64,000 nt of DNA from DASXRA01 sp036502575 (GCA_036502575.1 DASXYL010000050.1:1-64000); one strand, 5' to 3'; shown: positions 43,600 through 52,573, counted from the first letter of the stretch. Notes: a model not told the origin generated them from the sequence alone. Numbers and translations: made by a program.

Positions 43600-44682
43600 A
43601 TGAAGCATCGCCAACTCGGCATCGCGAAGGTCGGCGTGATCAATCCCGACGGGCACGCCATCGGCCTCGACATCGGCGCGACCGCCGTCCGCGCCGCTGT
43701 TCTCGCCCCCGGCACCCTCGAGGGCCGGGCGTCGGTGACGGTGCACGGACTGGCCGCGGTGAGTCTGCCGCCCGGCACCGTCGTGAACGGCGTTGTCAAC
43801 GACCAGGCCGCGCTGACCGCCGCCCTGAAGCGACTGTGGCAGGCCAACAAGTTCGCCTGCCGCAACGTCATTCTTGGCATCGCCAACCCGCAGATCCTGG
43901 TGCGGGACCTGCAGATGCCCCGGCTCGACCCACGCCAACTGGCCAAGGCGCTACCGTTCCGAGCGGGCGAGATCGTGGCCCTGCCGATGGATCAGGTCGT
44001 GCTCGACTTCGCCCCGCTCGGAGAACCCGACCCCGAATCCAACCTGATGAGCGGGCTGCTGGTCGCCACGCCGCGCGAACCGGTACTCGCCGCGGTGACC
44101 GCGGTGGAACAGGCCGGCCTGCACGTGGCCCGCGTCGACCTGGCGTCGTTCGCCGCGCTGCGCTCGATCGCCGACGAGCACCTCTCCGTGGAGGCCGTCG
44201 TCGACCTCGGCGCGCAGCTCACCACGATCGTGATCCACAACCGAGGCGTGCCCCGGCTCGTCCGCACGCTGTCCCGGGGCGGTGACGAGCTCACCGAGCA
44301 CGTCGCCGACGCGCTCGGGCTGAATGCCGAGCGCGCCGAGCGGGTCAAGCGCGAGACCGGGCTGACCGGCCGCGATGCCGCTACGTCGGGAGCCATCAAC
44401 GACGGCATCCGGCCGCTGCTGGCCGAGATCCGCAACTCGATCAACTACTTCGTCTCGGCAAGCGATGGCGCGCGCCTGGAGCGGATCTCGCTCACCGGCG
44501 GTGCGGCGGCCCTGCCCGGCCTGTCCGGCGTGCTGTCCGAACAGAACGGGGTGCCGACAGCCGTCGTCACGCCGATGCGCCACGTCCGCAACCGCTGGGC
44601 GTCCAAGCAGGCACACCCGGAGGCGAGCGGCGCCTCGGCGAGCGCGGTCTCGGTCGGTCTCGCGATGGGAGCAGCGGCATGA
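43600..44682 (+). CDS. pilM: Type IV pilus assembly protein PilM
   Basis: A 360-residue actin-like cytoplasmic protein. It has the phosphate-1 motif IGLDIGATAVRAAVL and ASFAALRS, then VEAVVDLGAQLTTIVIHN (phosphate-2) and SLTGGAAALPGLSG (adenosine). PilM links the ATPases to the PilN/PilO envelope complex. GGAGA precedes the ATG at 43600. The end overlaps pilN (ATGA). Confidence 0.92.
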   Translation: MKHRQLGIAKVGVINPDGHAIGLDIGATAVRAAVLAPGTLEGRASVTVHGLAAVSLPPGTVVNGVVNDQAALTAALKRLWQANKFACRNVILGIANPQILVRDLQMPRLDPRQLAKALPFRAGEIVALPMDQVVLDFAPLGEPDPESNLMSGLLVATPREPVLAAVTAVEQAGLHVARVDLASFAALRSIADEHLSVEAVVDLGAQLTTIVIHNRGVPRLVRTLSRGGDELTEHVADALGLNAERAERVKRETGLTGRDAATSGAINDGIRPLLAEIRNSINYFVSASDGARLERISLTGGAAALPGLSGVLSEQNGVPTAVVTPMRHVRNRWASKQAHPEASGASASAVSVGLAMGAAA

Positions 44683-45368
44683 CCACGATCCCGGCCGACC
44701 ACCTGTGGAACGCGATGCCCGGCTGGGGCATCGTCGCCGATCTGACTCCGCCCGAACTCGTCAACCAGCGCCACCTCCGTCGCCTGCGCCGACTGATCGC
44801 TGCCGCCCTCATCGCGCTGCTCGCCCTGTGCATCGGCGGGTACGTGCTCGCCGCCCGGCAACGCGCTGGCGCGGCGAGGGGGCTCGACGGCGTGCAGGGC
44901 CGGACGGTCCAGCTGCAGGGAAGCTCCCACAAGTATGCCGGCATCACCAAGATCGAGGGCACCGTGACGCAGGTCCAGGCCCAGGTCGCGACGCTGATGG
45001 CCGCCGACGTCGACGTCAGCGCGCTGCTCGTCCGGCTGCGGGCCGAGCTCCCGACCACGATGACGATCCGCCAGGAGTCGGTGATGATCAGCCTGGCTGG
45101 GGTCGCCTCCGGCGGTACCGCATCGGGCACCGGGCTCGACACGTCCGGGCACGCCCGGATCGGCAACGTCGCTGTCTCCGGTGCGGGTCGCACGCTGGAC
45201 GACCTGTCCGCGTACGTCGACCGGCTCAAGGTCATCCCGGGCGTCGTGGACGTCGTCCCGGTGTCGAACGTGAGCGATCAGGCCGGCATGCAGTACAGCC
45301 TCACGCTCGGGCTGAGCGATGTCCTGCTCAGCCACCGTTTCGACGTCTCCAAGAAGGGCGGCCGGTGA
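44679..45368 (+). CDS. pilN: Type IV pilus assembly protein PilN
   Basis: A 229-residue bitopic membrane protein. A short cytoplasmic N-terminus carries the PilM-binding signature (IVADLTPPELVNQRHLRRLRR, compared with INLLPxE in classical PilN), followed by a helix (about 39-60), a coiled coil and a ferredoxin-like domain. The position between pilM and pilO, with ATGA and TGATG overlaps, supports the assignment. Confidence 0.85.
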   Translation: MTTIPADHLWNAMPGWGIVADLTPPELVNQRHLRRLRRLIAAALIALLALCIGGYVLAARQRAGAARGLDGVQGRTVQLQGSSHKYAGITKIEGTVTQVQAQVATLMAADVDVSALLVRLRAELPTTMTIRQESVMISLAGVASGGTASGTGLDTSGHARIGNVAVSGAGRTLDDLSAYVDRLKVIPGVVDVVPVSNVSDQAGMQYSLTLGLSDVLLSHRFDVSKKGGR

Positions 45369-46063
45369 TGCGGTACGCACAGGATCGGCGCGTCTGGCTC
45401 GGTGCCGGCGCGCTCGCGGGGTTGCTGCTCGTGCTGATCGGATGGTTCGCGCTTGTCAGCCCCCAGCTCTCCTCCGCCTCGTCGATTCGCGGGCAGGCCG
45501 CCGCGGCCGAGCAGCGCAACGCGCTGCTCCAGTCCAAGATCGCCAAGTTGCAGCGCCAGGACGCCGACCTCGACGGGCTGACCGCGCGCCTGCGCGCCGC
45601 GCTGGCCGAGCTGCCGGTCGACAGCGGGCTACCCGAGTTCACCCGGCAGCTCTCCGACCAGGCAAAGCAGCACCGCGTCGACCTGACGAGCGTGTCGGTC
45701 GGCTCGGTCACACCGGTAACGACGGCCCCGGCCACCTCGACGTCGACGCCTCGCCCGGACGCGACCGGGACGAGCGCGCCGAGCACTTCCGCGCCGGCCG
45801 GCAAGCTGTATGCCATCCCGGTCACGCTGGTTTCGTCGGGCCCGGCCCGCGACCAGCTCGCGTTCGTCCGAGCGATCCAGGTAGACGGGCCGCGCCGCGC
45901 GTTGGTCACCGCAACGCAGCTGACGCCCGCGTCGGGCTCCAGTGAGGCGTCCATCGACCCGGCGAGCACGATGACCACGCAGGTCACGATCTTCACCGCG
46001 CCGTTGGCCCCGTCGGCCGCGGCCCAGCTCGACAAGCTGTTGCACGGGGACGTGTCGGGCTGA
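45368..46063 (+). CDS. pilO: Type IV pilus assembly protein PilO
   Basis: A 231-residue bitopic protein: helix about 11-33 (VWLGAGALAGLLLVLIGWFALV), coiled coil (AAAEQRNALLQSKIAKLQRQ), then a PilO ferredoxin-like domain (AALAELPVDSGLPEFTRQLSDQA). A Ser/Thr/Pro-rich insertion at about 118-145 interrupts this domain. It pairs with PilN to form the alignment complex. Coupled at both ends by TGATG. Confidence 0.87.
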   Translation: MRYAQDRRVWLGAGALAGLLLVLIGWFALVSPQLSSASSIRGQAAAAEQRNALLQSKIAKLQRQDADLDGLTARLRAALAELPVDSGLPEFTRQLSDQAKQHRVDLTSVSVGSVTPVTTAPATSTSTPRPDATGTSAPSTSAPAGKLYAIPVTLVSSGPARDQLAFVRAIQVDGPRRALVTATQLTPASGSSEASIDPASTMTTQVTIFTAPLAPSAAAQLDKLLHGDVSG

Positions 46064-48525
46064 TGTCCCGGGCTCGTGGCCGCGGCGGCGACGGTGGCTT
46101 CGTGCTGATCGAATCCATCGTCACGATCAGCCTGATCACCGTCGTGATGACGGCGCTCGCGTCGTTCTTCCTCAACGCCATGGCGTCCACGAACCACCAG
46201 CGCGCCCGTCAGACCGCGACTCAGCTGGCCAACTCGGCCGTCGAGACGCTGCGCGGGCTGCATGCCTCGGACCTGGTCACCGGCCACGACACGACCAGCG
46301 TGTCGAGCCAGTTCGCCGCCGCCCCGGCGGCCGTGCGCCCGTGGCTCACGTCGATGGACCCGGCGACCGACAGCACGGCGCCCGCCGGCAGCGGCGCCAC
46401 CGCCAGGATCCCGACCGTCGCGCTCACCCAGACCCTGAACAACGTCGCCTACCGGGTCAACGACTACCTCGGCTGGTGCGGCGTCCCCACCGACGGATCC
46501 GGCGCCGACTGCAGCCAGGCGGCGGTGTCCACGGGCACCAAATACCTGCGCGCCGTCGTGGCCGTGACCTGGCCGGAGAAGCGGTGCCCCGCGTCGACCT
46601 GCTCGTACGTCACGGCGACGCTGATCAGCGCAGCCGACGACCCCACGTTCAACCTCAACCAGACTCCGCCCGCCGCACCAGTGGTGACCAACCCGGGCGC
46701 GAAGACCTCGGCCGTTGGCGACGCCGTCGGCCTGCAACTGGCCGTCAACGACGGCACCGGCGTGCCGACCTACACCTGGCAGGTCACTGCCGGCGCGCTG
46801 CCTGCGGGCCTGGCGCTGAACCCGGCCGGCCTCATCTCCGGAATGCCGACCGCCACCGTCACCAACCGCTCGGTCACGGTCACCGTCACCGATGCGTTCC
46901 TGCGCACCGCCACGGCGACGTTCACCTGGACCGTCGTGCCCCCGCTCGCGATCACCGACCCCGGCGACCAGGCCAGCCTGACCGGCAGCCCGATCACGCC
47001 GCTCACCCTGACCGCAACCGGTGGCAGCGGCTCGCCCTACGCGTGGTCGGACCCCAACGCCACGCTGCCGCCCGGGCTGGCGATGTCGACGGTCAGCGGC
47101 CAGGGCAAAGTCAGCGGCACGCCCACCACGCCCGGCACCTTCGCAGTGCAGCTGACGGTCAAGGATGCGGCCGCCCGGTCGGCCACCATCAGCCTGACCT
47201 GGACGATCAGCTACCCGCCGCTGGCCGCCGCCAATCCAGGCGCGCAGACCAGCACCCTCGGCACGGCGATCGCCCCGCTACAGCTCGGCGCGAGCGGAGG
47301 TTCGGGCACCTACACCTGGTCCGGTGCTGCGACCTTGCCGGGCGGCCTGTCGATGACTGCCGGCGGGCTCATCAGCGGCGCGCCGACCACCACCGGCACG
47401 ACGACGGCGACGCTGACCGTGACCGACGGCGCCGTGGTGCGAACCGTTTCGTTCACCTGGTCCGTCGTGGCCCGGCCCGCGATCACCTCGCCCGGCAACC
47501 AGACCACTACCGTCGGCGCGACGATCAACGTGACGCTGACGTCCTCCTGCCCAGATGCGCCATGCAGCTACACGCTCAACAACGGCCCGGCCACCCTGAG
47601 CGTGACCGCCGGCGTGATCACCGGCACGGTCACCAGTGCGGCGCAGACGTTCGGCAGCGTGAGCGTGACGGTGCGCGACGCCGCCGGCTCGACGGCGACG
47701 ACATCCGCGTTCACCTGGACGGTGAACCCGGCGCCAACGATGACCGGTCCGGGCAACCAGACCGTGCTCAAGGGCAGCCCGGGCAGCCTGGACGTGTCGG
47801 CGCTCGTGAACGGCGGTACCGGGCCGTACACGTACTCAGCGGGCGGTCTGCCCGTCTGGCTGACCCTCAACCCGGCCACCGGGATGATCACCGGTACGGC
47901 GCCGGCGGCGAAGAGCGTCACGTCCGGCATCACCGTGCGCGCGACCGACAGCGCCGGCGTCTCGGTCACCAGCGCGGCGTTCAAGTGGATCGTCACCGAC
48001 CTGGCCACGTCGATCATCGACCAGACGACGTCCAAGTCGACGAGCGTCAGCCTCGACCTGGACAGCTTCACCACCGGCGGCACGGCTCCCTACACCTACG
48101 CGATCACCGGCAAGCCGTCCTGGCTCAGCCTCAACGGATCGACCGGAGTGCTGAGCGGCACGTCGCCCAACGCCGTGAGCATCACCAGCGGCATCACGAT
48201 CACGGTCACGGACAGCCTTGGCGCGGTGATCACCAGCGCGCCGTTCAAGTGGTCGGTCACCGACCTCAGGTGGAGCACGATCCCGCTGCAGCTCTCGGCC
48301 CGCGGCGCGGCGGCCAGCCTGAACGTGACCGCCTACGACAGTGGTGGCACGGCTCCTTACACCTACGCTGCCACCGGGCTGCCACCCGGCCTGACGATCA
48401 ACGCTGCCACCGGCGTCATCAGCGGCACGCCGACGACGAGCAACACCTACTCCGTCCGGGTCACCGTCACCGACGGCACCGGCGCATCGGTGACGAGCAG
48501 CGCGTTCACCTGGTGGGTCCTGTGA
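46063..48525 (+). CDS. Giant prepilin-like protein with about seven Ig-like (He_PIG) repeats
   Basis: An 820-residue protein that starts like a prepilin: leader ending G12, then FVLIESIVTISLITVVM with Glu +5 (E17). About 150 residues of pilin-like domain follow, and from about residue 204 to the end come some seven Ig-like repeats of 80-95 residues. Each opens (P)xITxPGxQT-like, contains LPxGLxLxxxTGxISGTPT and closes VTVTDxxGxxxTxxFTW. He_PIG repeats are common in surface adhesins. A minor pilin with such a rod could display an extended stalk from the pilus tip or be a surface fibre processed by PilD. Its start overlaps the pilO stop (TGATG). Repeats 6 and 7 are more diverged. Confidence 0.88.
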   Translation: MSRARGRGGDGGFVLIESIVTISLITVVMTALASFFLNAMASTNHQRARQTATQLANSAVETLRGLHASDLVTGHDTTSVSSQFAAAPAAVRPWLTSMDPATDSTAPAGSGATARIPTVALTQTLNNVAYRVNDYLGWCGVPTDGSGADCSQAAVSTGTKYLRAVVAVTWPEKRCPASTCSYVTATLISAADDPTFNLNQTPPAAPVVTNPGAKTSAVGDAVGLQLAVNDGTGVPTYTWQVTAGALPAGLALNPAGLISGMPTATVTNRSVTVTVTDAFLRTATATFTWTVVPPLAITDPGDQASLTGSPITPLTLTATGGSGSPYAWSDPNATLPPGLAMSTVSGQGKVSGTPTTPGTFAVQLTVKDAAARSATISLTWTISYPPLAAANPGAQTSTLGTAIAPLQLGASGGSGTYTWSGAATLPGGLSMTAGGLISGAPTTTGTTTATLTVTDGAVVRTVSFTWSVVARPAITSPGNQTTTVGATINVTLTSSCPDAPCSYTLNNGPATLSVTAGVITGTVTSAAQTFGSVSVTVRDAAGSTATTSAFTWTVNPAPTMTGPGNQTVLKGSPGSLDVSALVNGGTGPYTYSAGGLPVWLTLNPATGMITGTAPAAKSVTSGITVRATDSAGVSVTSAAFKWIVTDLATSIIDQTTSKSTSVSLDLDSFTTGGTAPYTYAITGKPSWLSLNGSTGVLSGTSPNAVSITSGITITVTDSLGAVITSAPFKWSVTDLRWSTIPLQLSARGAAASLNVTAYDSGGTAPYTYAATGLPPGLTINAATGVISGTPTTSNTYSVRVTVTDGTGASVTSSAFTWWVL

Positions 48526-49136
48526 GAGCCCGCGACGACGACGGCATGTCGCTGATCGAGCTGGTCATCGGCATGGCCCTGATGGTGATCTTCCTGACCA
48601 TGTTCACCGGTGCGGTCGTCATGATGAACCGCTCGCACACCAAGGCCGAGTCTGTGAACGCCACGGCATCCCAGCTCCAGGAGGCGTTCCTCACCCTGGA
48701 CAAGACCGTGCGCTATGCCGCGGCGATCAGCGCGCCGGGCACCGGCACCACGACTGGCGACTGGTACGTCGAGCTGCGCACGACGAACACCGGTCGCGAG
48801 ATGTGCTCGCAGGTGCGCGTCGACGTCAGCACGCAGCAGCTGCAACGGCGCACCTGGCAGGTGAGCGGCTCAGCGGCGTCGAACCTCAGCGCGTGGCGGC
48901 AGGTGGCAGCCACGATCGTCAATGGCGGCGCGGCCGCCGGATCCGCCGACCAGCCCTTCGCCCTCAAACCGCTTACTGCCTCGGTGAACTATCAGCAGCT
49001 CGCGATCAACCTCGTCTCGTCCTACGGCTCGGCCGGCAGCGTGACGACGTCCCGCTCGTCGTCCACGTTCACCGCCGTCAACAGCACCGCGCCGCCGCCG
49101 GCGGCACCGATCTGCCAGGAGGTGGGACGGCCATGA
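48522..49136 (+). CDS. Prepilin-like minor pilin (PilW/PilV type)
   Basis: A 204-residue prepilin-like protein. The leader VRARDDDG is cleaved after G8, followed by MSLIELVIGMALMVIFLTMF with Glu +5 (E13). The C-terminal domain is beta-rich with two cysteines (EMCSQ, PICQE). The GTG start at 48522 overlaps the stop of the Ig-repeat gene (GTGA). Minor pilins of this sort prime pilus assembly and sit at the tip. Confidence 0.87.
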   Translation: MRARDDDGMSLIELVIGMALMVIFLTMFTGAVVMMNRSHTKAESVNATASQLQEAFLTLDKTVRYAAAISAPGTGTTTGDWYVELRTTNTGREMCSQVRVDVSTQQLQRRTWQVSGSAASNLSAWRQVAATIVNGGAAAGSADQPFALKPLTASVNYQQLAINLVSSYGSAGSVTTSRSSSTFTAVNSTAPPPAAPICQEVGRP

Positions 49137-50656
49137 CGGGTCTGCGCGCACGCCTCTCGGACGACCGGGGCTCGATGCCGATGCTGCTGATGGTGACGAT
49201 CGTCGGGCTACTGCTCAGCGCCATGCTGGTGCCGCTGCTGGTCACGCAGGACCGCGCGACCCGATTCGGCACCAGCCGGGTCCATGCGCTCGACGCGGCC
49301 CAGGCCGGCATCGACGCAACGCTGGGACAGATCCGCGCCGCCGTCGACGGCACCGGCATCGGCGACAGCTCCCGGCTGCCCTGCGGGCCGATCTCGGGCT
49401 CGGTCGACAGCGCCGGCGATGGCGCCTACACGGTGGGCGTCGAGTACTTCACCGCCGACCCGGTGGCCAACCCGACCGCCGCGAAGATGCTCTGCGCGCT
49501 GGGTTACGGCACCTACGACGCGGCGTCCGGGGCGTTCACGCCGAGCTACGCCCGCATCACGTCCACCGGCACGGACGGCCGGGCGGTCAACGGTTCATCC
49601 GGCGGCCGCACCCTGCTCACGACGTACGTCTTCAAGACGAGCAACACCAACGTCCCAGGCGGCGTGCTGCGGATCTACCCCGCCGCCGGGAACACGACGG
49701 CCCTGTGCGTTGACGCCGCCACCAGCACGCCGAGCGCAGGTGCAAGTGTCACCCTGCAGACCTGCAGCACGGCGACACCGCCCGCCTCCCAGCAGGTGTT
49801 CGCCTACCGGACCGACCTCACCATCCAGTTGCTGTCGTCGGTGACGCCCACCTACCCGAACGGCCTGTGCCTGGACACCGCCGGGCCCACGGCGGGCAAC
49901 CCGGTGGTGCTCAACGCCTGCCGCGCGCTGGGCAGCCCGAACTACACGCAGCAGTGGAGCTTCGACGACTGGGGCGCCTACCGAGCCTCGCTGTCCGGCT
50001 CGCGCACCAACGGCACGCTGGCCACCGTCTGCATCAACGTCGCCGCCCAGTCGGCCGGCCAGCAGCTGACCCTGGCCGCGTGCGCGCAGAACACGTCGAG
50101 CCCGACCCAGGCGTGGGTGCCGGCCCCGTCCGTCGGCGCCGGCGCCGCGGCACCACCCCAGCTGATCAACTATCTCGAGTTCGGCCGCTGCCTGGACGTC
50201 ACCGGGCAGAACGTCAACGCGGACCATCTGATCGACTACCCGTGCAAGCAGAACCCATGGGCCGGCGCCGTGGCGTGGAACCAGAAGTTCACGACACCGG
50301 CGATCGCGGCGGGCGCCAACAGTGCCGCCGGGCAGCTCGTTACGACGACGTCCTCGACGAACTACTGCCTCACCACGCCCGGCACCGCCGGTGGCTACGT
50401 GACCGTCAAAACGTGTGGCTCGACCGCGGCGTCCTTGCAGCGCTGGACCGTCTACAACGGCGACAAGTCACTGCCCTATGCCACGAAGTTCACGATCGTC
50501 GACAGCAGCGAGCTGTGCCTCGCGCTGACCCAGCCGGTGACCGGCGAGCAGTGGTCGGCCATCGATGTCGAGAAGTGCACCGGCGCAGCCGAGCAGAAGT
50601 GGAACGCGAACCCGAACCTCTCGGTGCCGACCCTGCAGAACACCCTCGAACGGTGA
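49133..50656 (+). CDS. PilX-like surface protein with two ricin-type lectin domains
   Basis: A 507-residue protein. The N-terminal helix MPMLLMVTIVGLLLSAMLVP after DDRG(S) resembles PilX-type minor pilins, though Glu +5 is absent. A domain of about 150 residues follows, then two beta-trefoil lectin regions at about 190-345 and 347-495. These have repeated (L/F)C(L/V)D, QTC/NAC/YPC/KTC/EKC cysteine motifs and Q-x-W ends (TQQWSF, LQRWTV, EQKWN). Ricin-type domains bind galactose, GalNAc, xylans or other glycans. It is last in the pilus operon, so a glycan-binding pilus component is likely. ATGA overlaps the preceding gene; two hairpins follow. Confidence 0.86.
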   Translation: MTGLRARLSDDRGSMPMLLMVTIVGLLLSAMLVPLLVTQDRATRFGTSRVHALDAAQAGIDATLGQIRAAVDGTGIGDSSRLPCGPISGSVDSAGDGAYTVGVEYFTADPVANPTAAKMLCALGYGTYDAASGAFTPSYARITSTGTDGRAVNGSSGGRTLLTTYVFKTSNTNVPGGVLRIYPAAGNTTALCVDAATSTPSAGASVTLQTCSTATPPASQQVFAYRTDLTIQLLSSVTPTYPNGLCLDTAGPTAGNPVVLNACRALGSPNYTQQWSFDDWGAYRASLSGSRTNGTLATVCINVAAQSAGQQLTLAACAQNTSSPTQAWVPAPSVGAGAAAPPQLINYLEFGRCLDVTGQNVNADHLIDYPCKQNPWAGAVAWNQKFTTPAIAAGANSAAGQLVTTTSSTNYCLTTPGTAGGYVTVKTCGSTAASLQRWTVYNGDKSLPYATKFTIVDSSELCLALTQPVTGEQWSAIDVEKCTGAAEQKWNANPNLSVPTLQNTLER

Positions 50657-50707
50657 CCCTATCGGGCAGCCCTGGGCCGCCTAACGCGACCAGAAGTTGC
50701 CCGATCG
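50657..50707 (+). terminator. First hairpin after the pilus operon
   Basis: ATCGGGCA (50661-50668) pairs with TGCCCGAT (50698-50705), with flanking ACCCT/CGGGGT extending the pairing through a bulge. The loop is about 29 nt. It may be a processing or termination structure ahead of the stronger hairpin. Confidence 0.4.
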
Positions 50708-50737
50708 GGGTCGGACCTGAGGGCTAGTCCGGACAGC

Positions 50738-50786
50738 AGTCCGCCCCGCGCCTGCAGACGGGGGATCTGCAGGGGCGGGGCGGACT
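50738..50786. terminator. Very strong bidirectional hairpin terminator
   Basis: A 21-bp stem with one mismatch (50738-50758 with 50766-50786) and a 7-nt G-rich loop lies between the convergent pilus operon and sigma-factor gene. It lacks a T-run, but its length and position make termination in both directions very likely. Confidence 0.8.
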
Positions 50787-50856
50787 CTTCCGGGTTGTAG
50801 GACGTTGCGCCCTTACCATCGGCGCCGCCTGGCGGCACTTGAGAGATTGCCGCCGA

Positions 50857-51747
50857 TCAGATCGGCCGCATCGCCGGGGTCAGCTGGCGGGCCACCATCT
50901 CCCCGCGCGGGGTCGACATCGCCAGGCGGCCGGCGAGCGTGGTGCGCGCGGCGATCGCGGCAAAGTAGGCCTTGCGGGTGCCCGCGGCACGGGACGTCTC
51001 CGGCTGAGCGACAGCCGCCGGCTCGAGCTGTGAGTTCATGCCGTCGCGCACCAGGCGCAGCGCCTCGGCCCGCAACTGGGAGATCCGCGACTCGGTCACG
51101 CCCAGCTCGGCGGCGATGTCGGTCATCTGGCGCTGCTCGAAGAAGTAGGCCGTCACGACGAACCGCAGCCGCTCGGGCAGCTCGGCGATGGCGTCGTGCA
51201 GGTAGCCGAGCTCCTCGCGGCGCAATAGAAGCGTCTCGGGGCCGGCCGTCTGGTCGGGCACCAGGTCGGCGCCCACCTCAGGAGCGAGCCCGTCGAGGCT
51301 GAGCACGGTCGCGCGCTCCAGGTCGGAGTGCAGCGCCTCCAGTTCCAGGGGGCTCACACCCAATGCGGCGGAGACCTCGTCGGTGCTCGGCGAACGCCCG
51401 AGGGCGGCGGCGAGCTGGTCGCGGGCGGTCGAGGCGGCCCGGGCCCGGCTGCGGACCGAGCGCACGGCCCAGTCCATCCGCCGCAGCTCGTCGGTCAGCG
51501 CACCACGGATGCGGATCGCGGCGAAGCGGGCGAACGGGACGCCGCGCGTCGCGTCGAAGCCCTGCGCGCTCGTAACGAGCGCCACCATCCCTGCGGACAC
51601 GAGGTCGTCGCGGCAAACGTGAGATGGGACCTTGGCCAGCACCTCGCGGACGAGGTGGCCGACGAGCGGCATGGTGGCCTCGACGAGCTGGGTAACGTCC
51701 GGCTGGATCTGCGCCGAATCCGGTGCAAGGGCGGCGGAATTCGCCAT
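50857..51747 (-). CDS. WhiG/FliA-family (sigma-28-type) RNA polymerase sigma factor
   Basis: A 296-residue sigma factor lacking region 1. Region 2 has FARFAAIRIRGALTDELRRMDW followed by AVRSVRSRARAAS, the FliA/WhiG hallmark (compare RGAxxDELRxLDWxPRSVR). Region 3 (LGRSPSTDEVSAALGVSP) and region 4 (LPERLRFVVTAYFFEQRQMTDIAAELGVTESRISQLRAEAL) follow, then an extra tail of about 55 residues. GTGGAGG precedes the ATG at 51747. Such factors read TAAA-N15-GCCGATAA promoters. Sequences of that form precede the pilin gene and several secreted-protein genes in this neighbourhood. No anti-sigma (FlgM-like) gene is adjacent. Confidence 0.88.
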   Translation of the reverse strand: MANSAALAPDSAQIQPDVTQLVEATMPLVGHLVREVLAKVPSHVCRDDLVSAGMVALVTSAQGFDATRGVPFARFAAIRIRGALTDELRRMDWAVRSVRSRARAASTARDQLAAALGRSPSTDEVSAALGVSPLELEALHSDLERATVLSLDGLAPEVGADLVPDQTAGPETLLLRREELGYLHDAIAELPERLRFVVTAYFFEQRQMTDIAAELGVTESRISQLRAEALRLVRDGMNSQLEPAAVAQPETSRAAGTRKAYFAAIAARTTLAGRLAMSTPRGEMVARQLTPAMRPI

Positions 51748-51898
51748 CGGGGACCTCCACGGTCGTGACATCTCCGGGCGGTGGCCCTCACCACCGCCGC
51801 TGGTCTCGACGTTTCCCCGTGAACGCCCGCTGCGCCCGCGAGACGAGTCCTGGTGAGCGCGCAGATCAAACGTTAGGGATCCTGTAAAATCTGGGTTA

Positions 51899-51934
51899 GG
51901 GAACAAGGTCCCGTGCTGATGGGACTCCCTACCC
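51899..51934. promoter_or_regulatory. Two near-DevR-box sequences in the sigma-28/FlgN-like divergent region
   Basis: GGGACCTTGTTCCC (minus, 51912-51899) and GGGACTCCCTACCC (plus, 51921-51934) each differ from GGGACNNNNGNCCC only at the internal G. Weak evidence on its own. The rest of the 51748-52068 gap holds the promoter at 52011-52037. Confidence 0.25.
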
Positions 51935-52010
51935 GTCCTGGCCGGGCCCACCGGACCGGTACGGTCAGCTAACACCGCTGGGAATCGGGGCGCGCGCTAC
52001 GCGCTGGCGG

Positions 52011-52037
52011 TCAAGTGCGGTGCGTCCCCGACGATCA
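52011..52037 (+). promoter_or_regulatory. Sigma-28/WhiG-like promoter of the FlgN-like gene
   Basis: TCAA (52011-52014), 15 nt, GACGATCA (52030-52037), then a 31-nt leader with GTGAGGA before the ATG at 52069. The -10 matches 6 of 8 positions. Confidence 0.55.
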
Positions 52038-52068
52038 GTAAGGCCTAGAACGTCAGTGAGGACACCGC

Positions 52069-52527
52069 ATGGAACAACGCACGACGGGGGAAGCAGCCGA
52101 TCTCGCGAGCCTGCTGTGGCAGGTCCGCGAGGTCGTGGAGCGTGCAGTGTCCGGCACCGTCGAGCTGCACCAGGTCGCCGCAACCGGCGACCTCCACGGG
52201 CTGGCCGCGGCCGAACAGTCGCTCGCGGCGACGCTACGCGACCTGCGTGGCATCGAAGTGCTGCGAGCCGCCGAGGCGGATGCGCTGGCCGGCCGGGTCG
52301 GCCAGCCGCCAGGTGCCACGCTGGCTCAGCTCGCCGAAGCTGCGGACGAGCCGTGGACGACGATCCTCCGCGATCACATCGACGCGTTGCGCCGCCTCAC
52401 CACCCAGCTCGACCGTGTGGCGCAGGAGCTGCGCCAGGCCCTCGACACGGGCGGCGACGACGTCCAGGCCGCGCGGCGGACCGCCGAGGACGCCCGCCAG
52501 CTCTCCTTGCTCGACTTCCTGGCCTGA
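52069..52527 (+). CDS. FlgN-like flagellar-chaperone-family protein
   Basis: A 152-residue, all-helical protein (SLLWQVREVVERAVSGTVEL; LRAAEADALAGRVGQPPGAT; WTTILRDHIDALRRLTTQLD). The pattern LLWxxRExxE...LRxxExxRAxExxAL...PGxTLxxLAExAxEPWxTIL is what I recognise from actinobacterial FlgN-like proteins, chaperones of hook-associated proteins. There are no flagellar structural genes in the window. With its sigma-28-like promoter and divergent sigma-28-type gene, it may be a stray part of a flagellar regulon or a recruited chaperone. Confidence 0.65.
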   Translation: MEQRTTGEAADLASLLWQVREVVERAVSGTVELHQVAATGDLHGLAAAEQSLAATLRDLRGIEVLRAAEADALAGRVGQPPGATLAQLAEAADEPWTTILRDHIDALRRLTTQLDRVAQELRQALDTGGDDVQAARRTAEDARQLSLLDFLA

Positions 52528-52533
52528 CGGTCC

Positions 52534-52565
52534 ACGCGGCCGGCGTCGGTACCCGCCGGCCGCGT
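52534..52565. terminator. Bidirectional hairpin terminator
   Basis: A perfect 12-bp stem ACGCGGCCGGCG / CGCCGGCCGCGT with an 8-nt loop sits between the convergent FlgN-like and DUF4434 genes. Confidence 0.8.
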
Positions 52566-52573
52566 TGTGCGCG

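Noticed and set aside
46341..48521. Long plus-strand frame in the Ig-repeat gene
   Set aside because: Arg/His-rich out-of-frame reading of the repeats; the minor pilin only begins at the GTG at 48522 within it.
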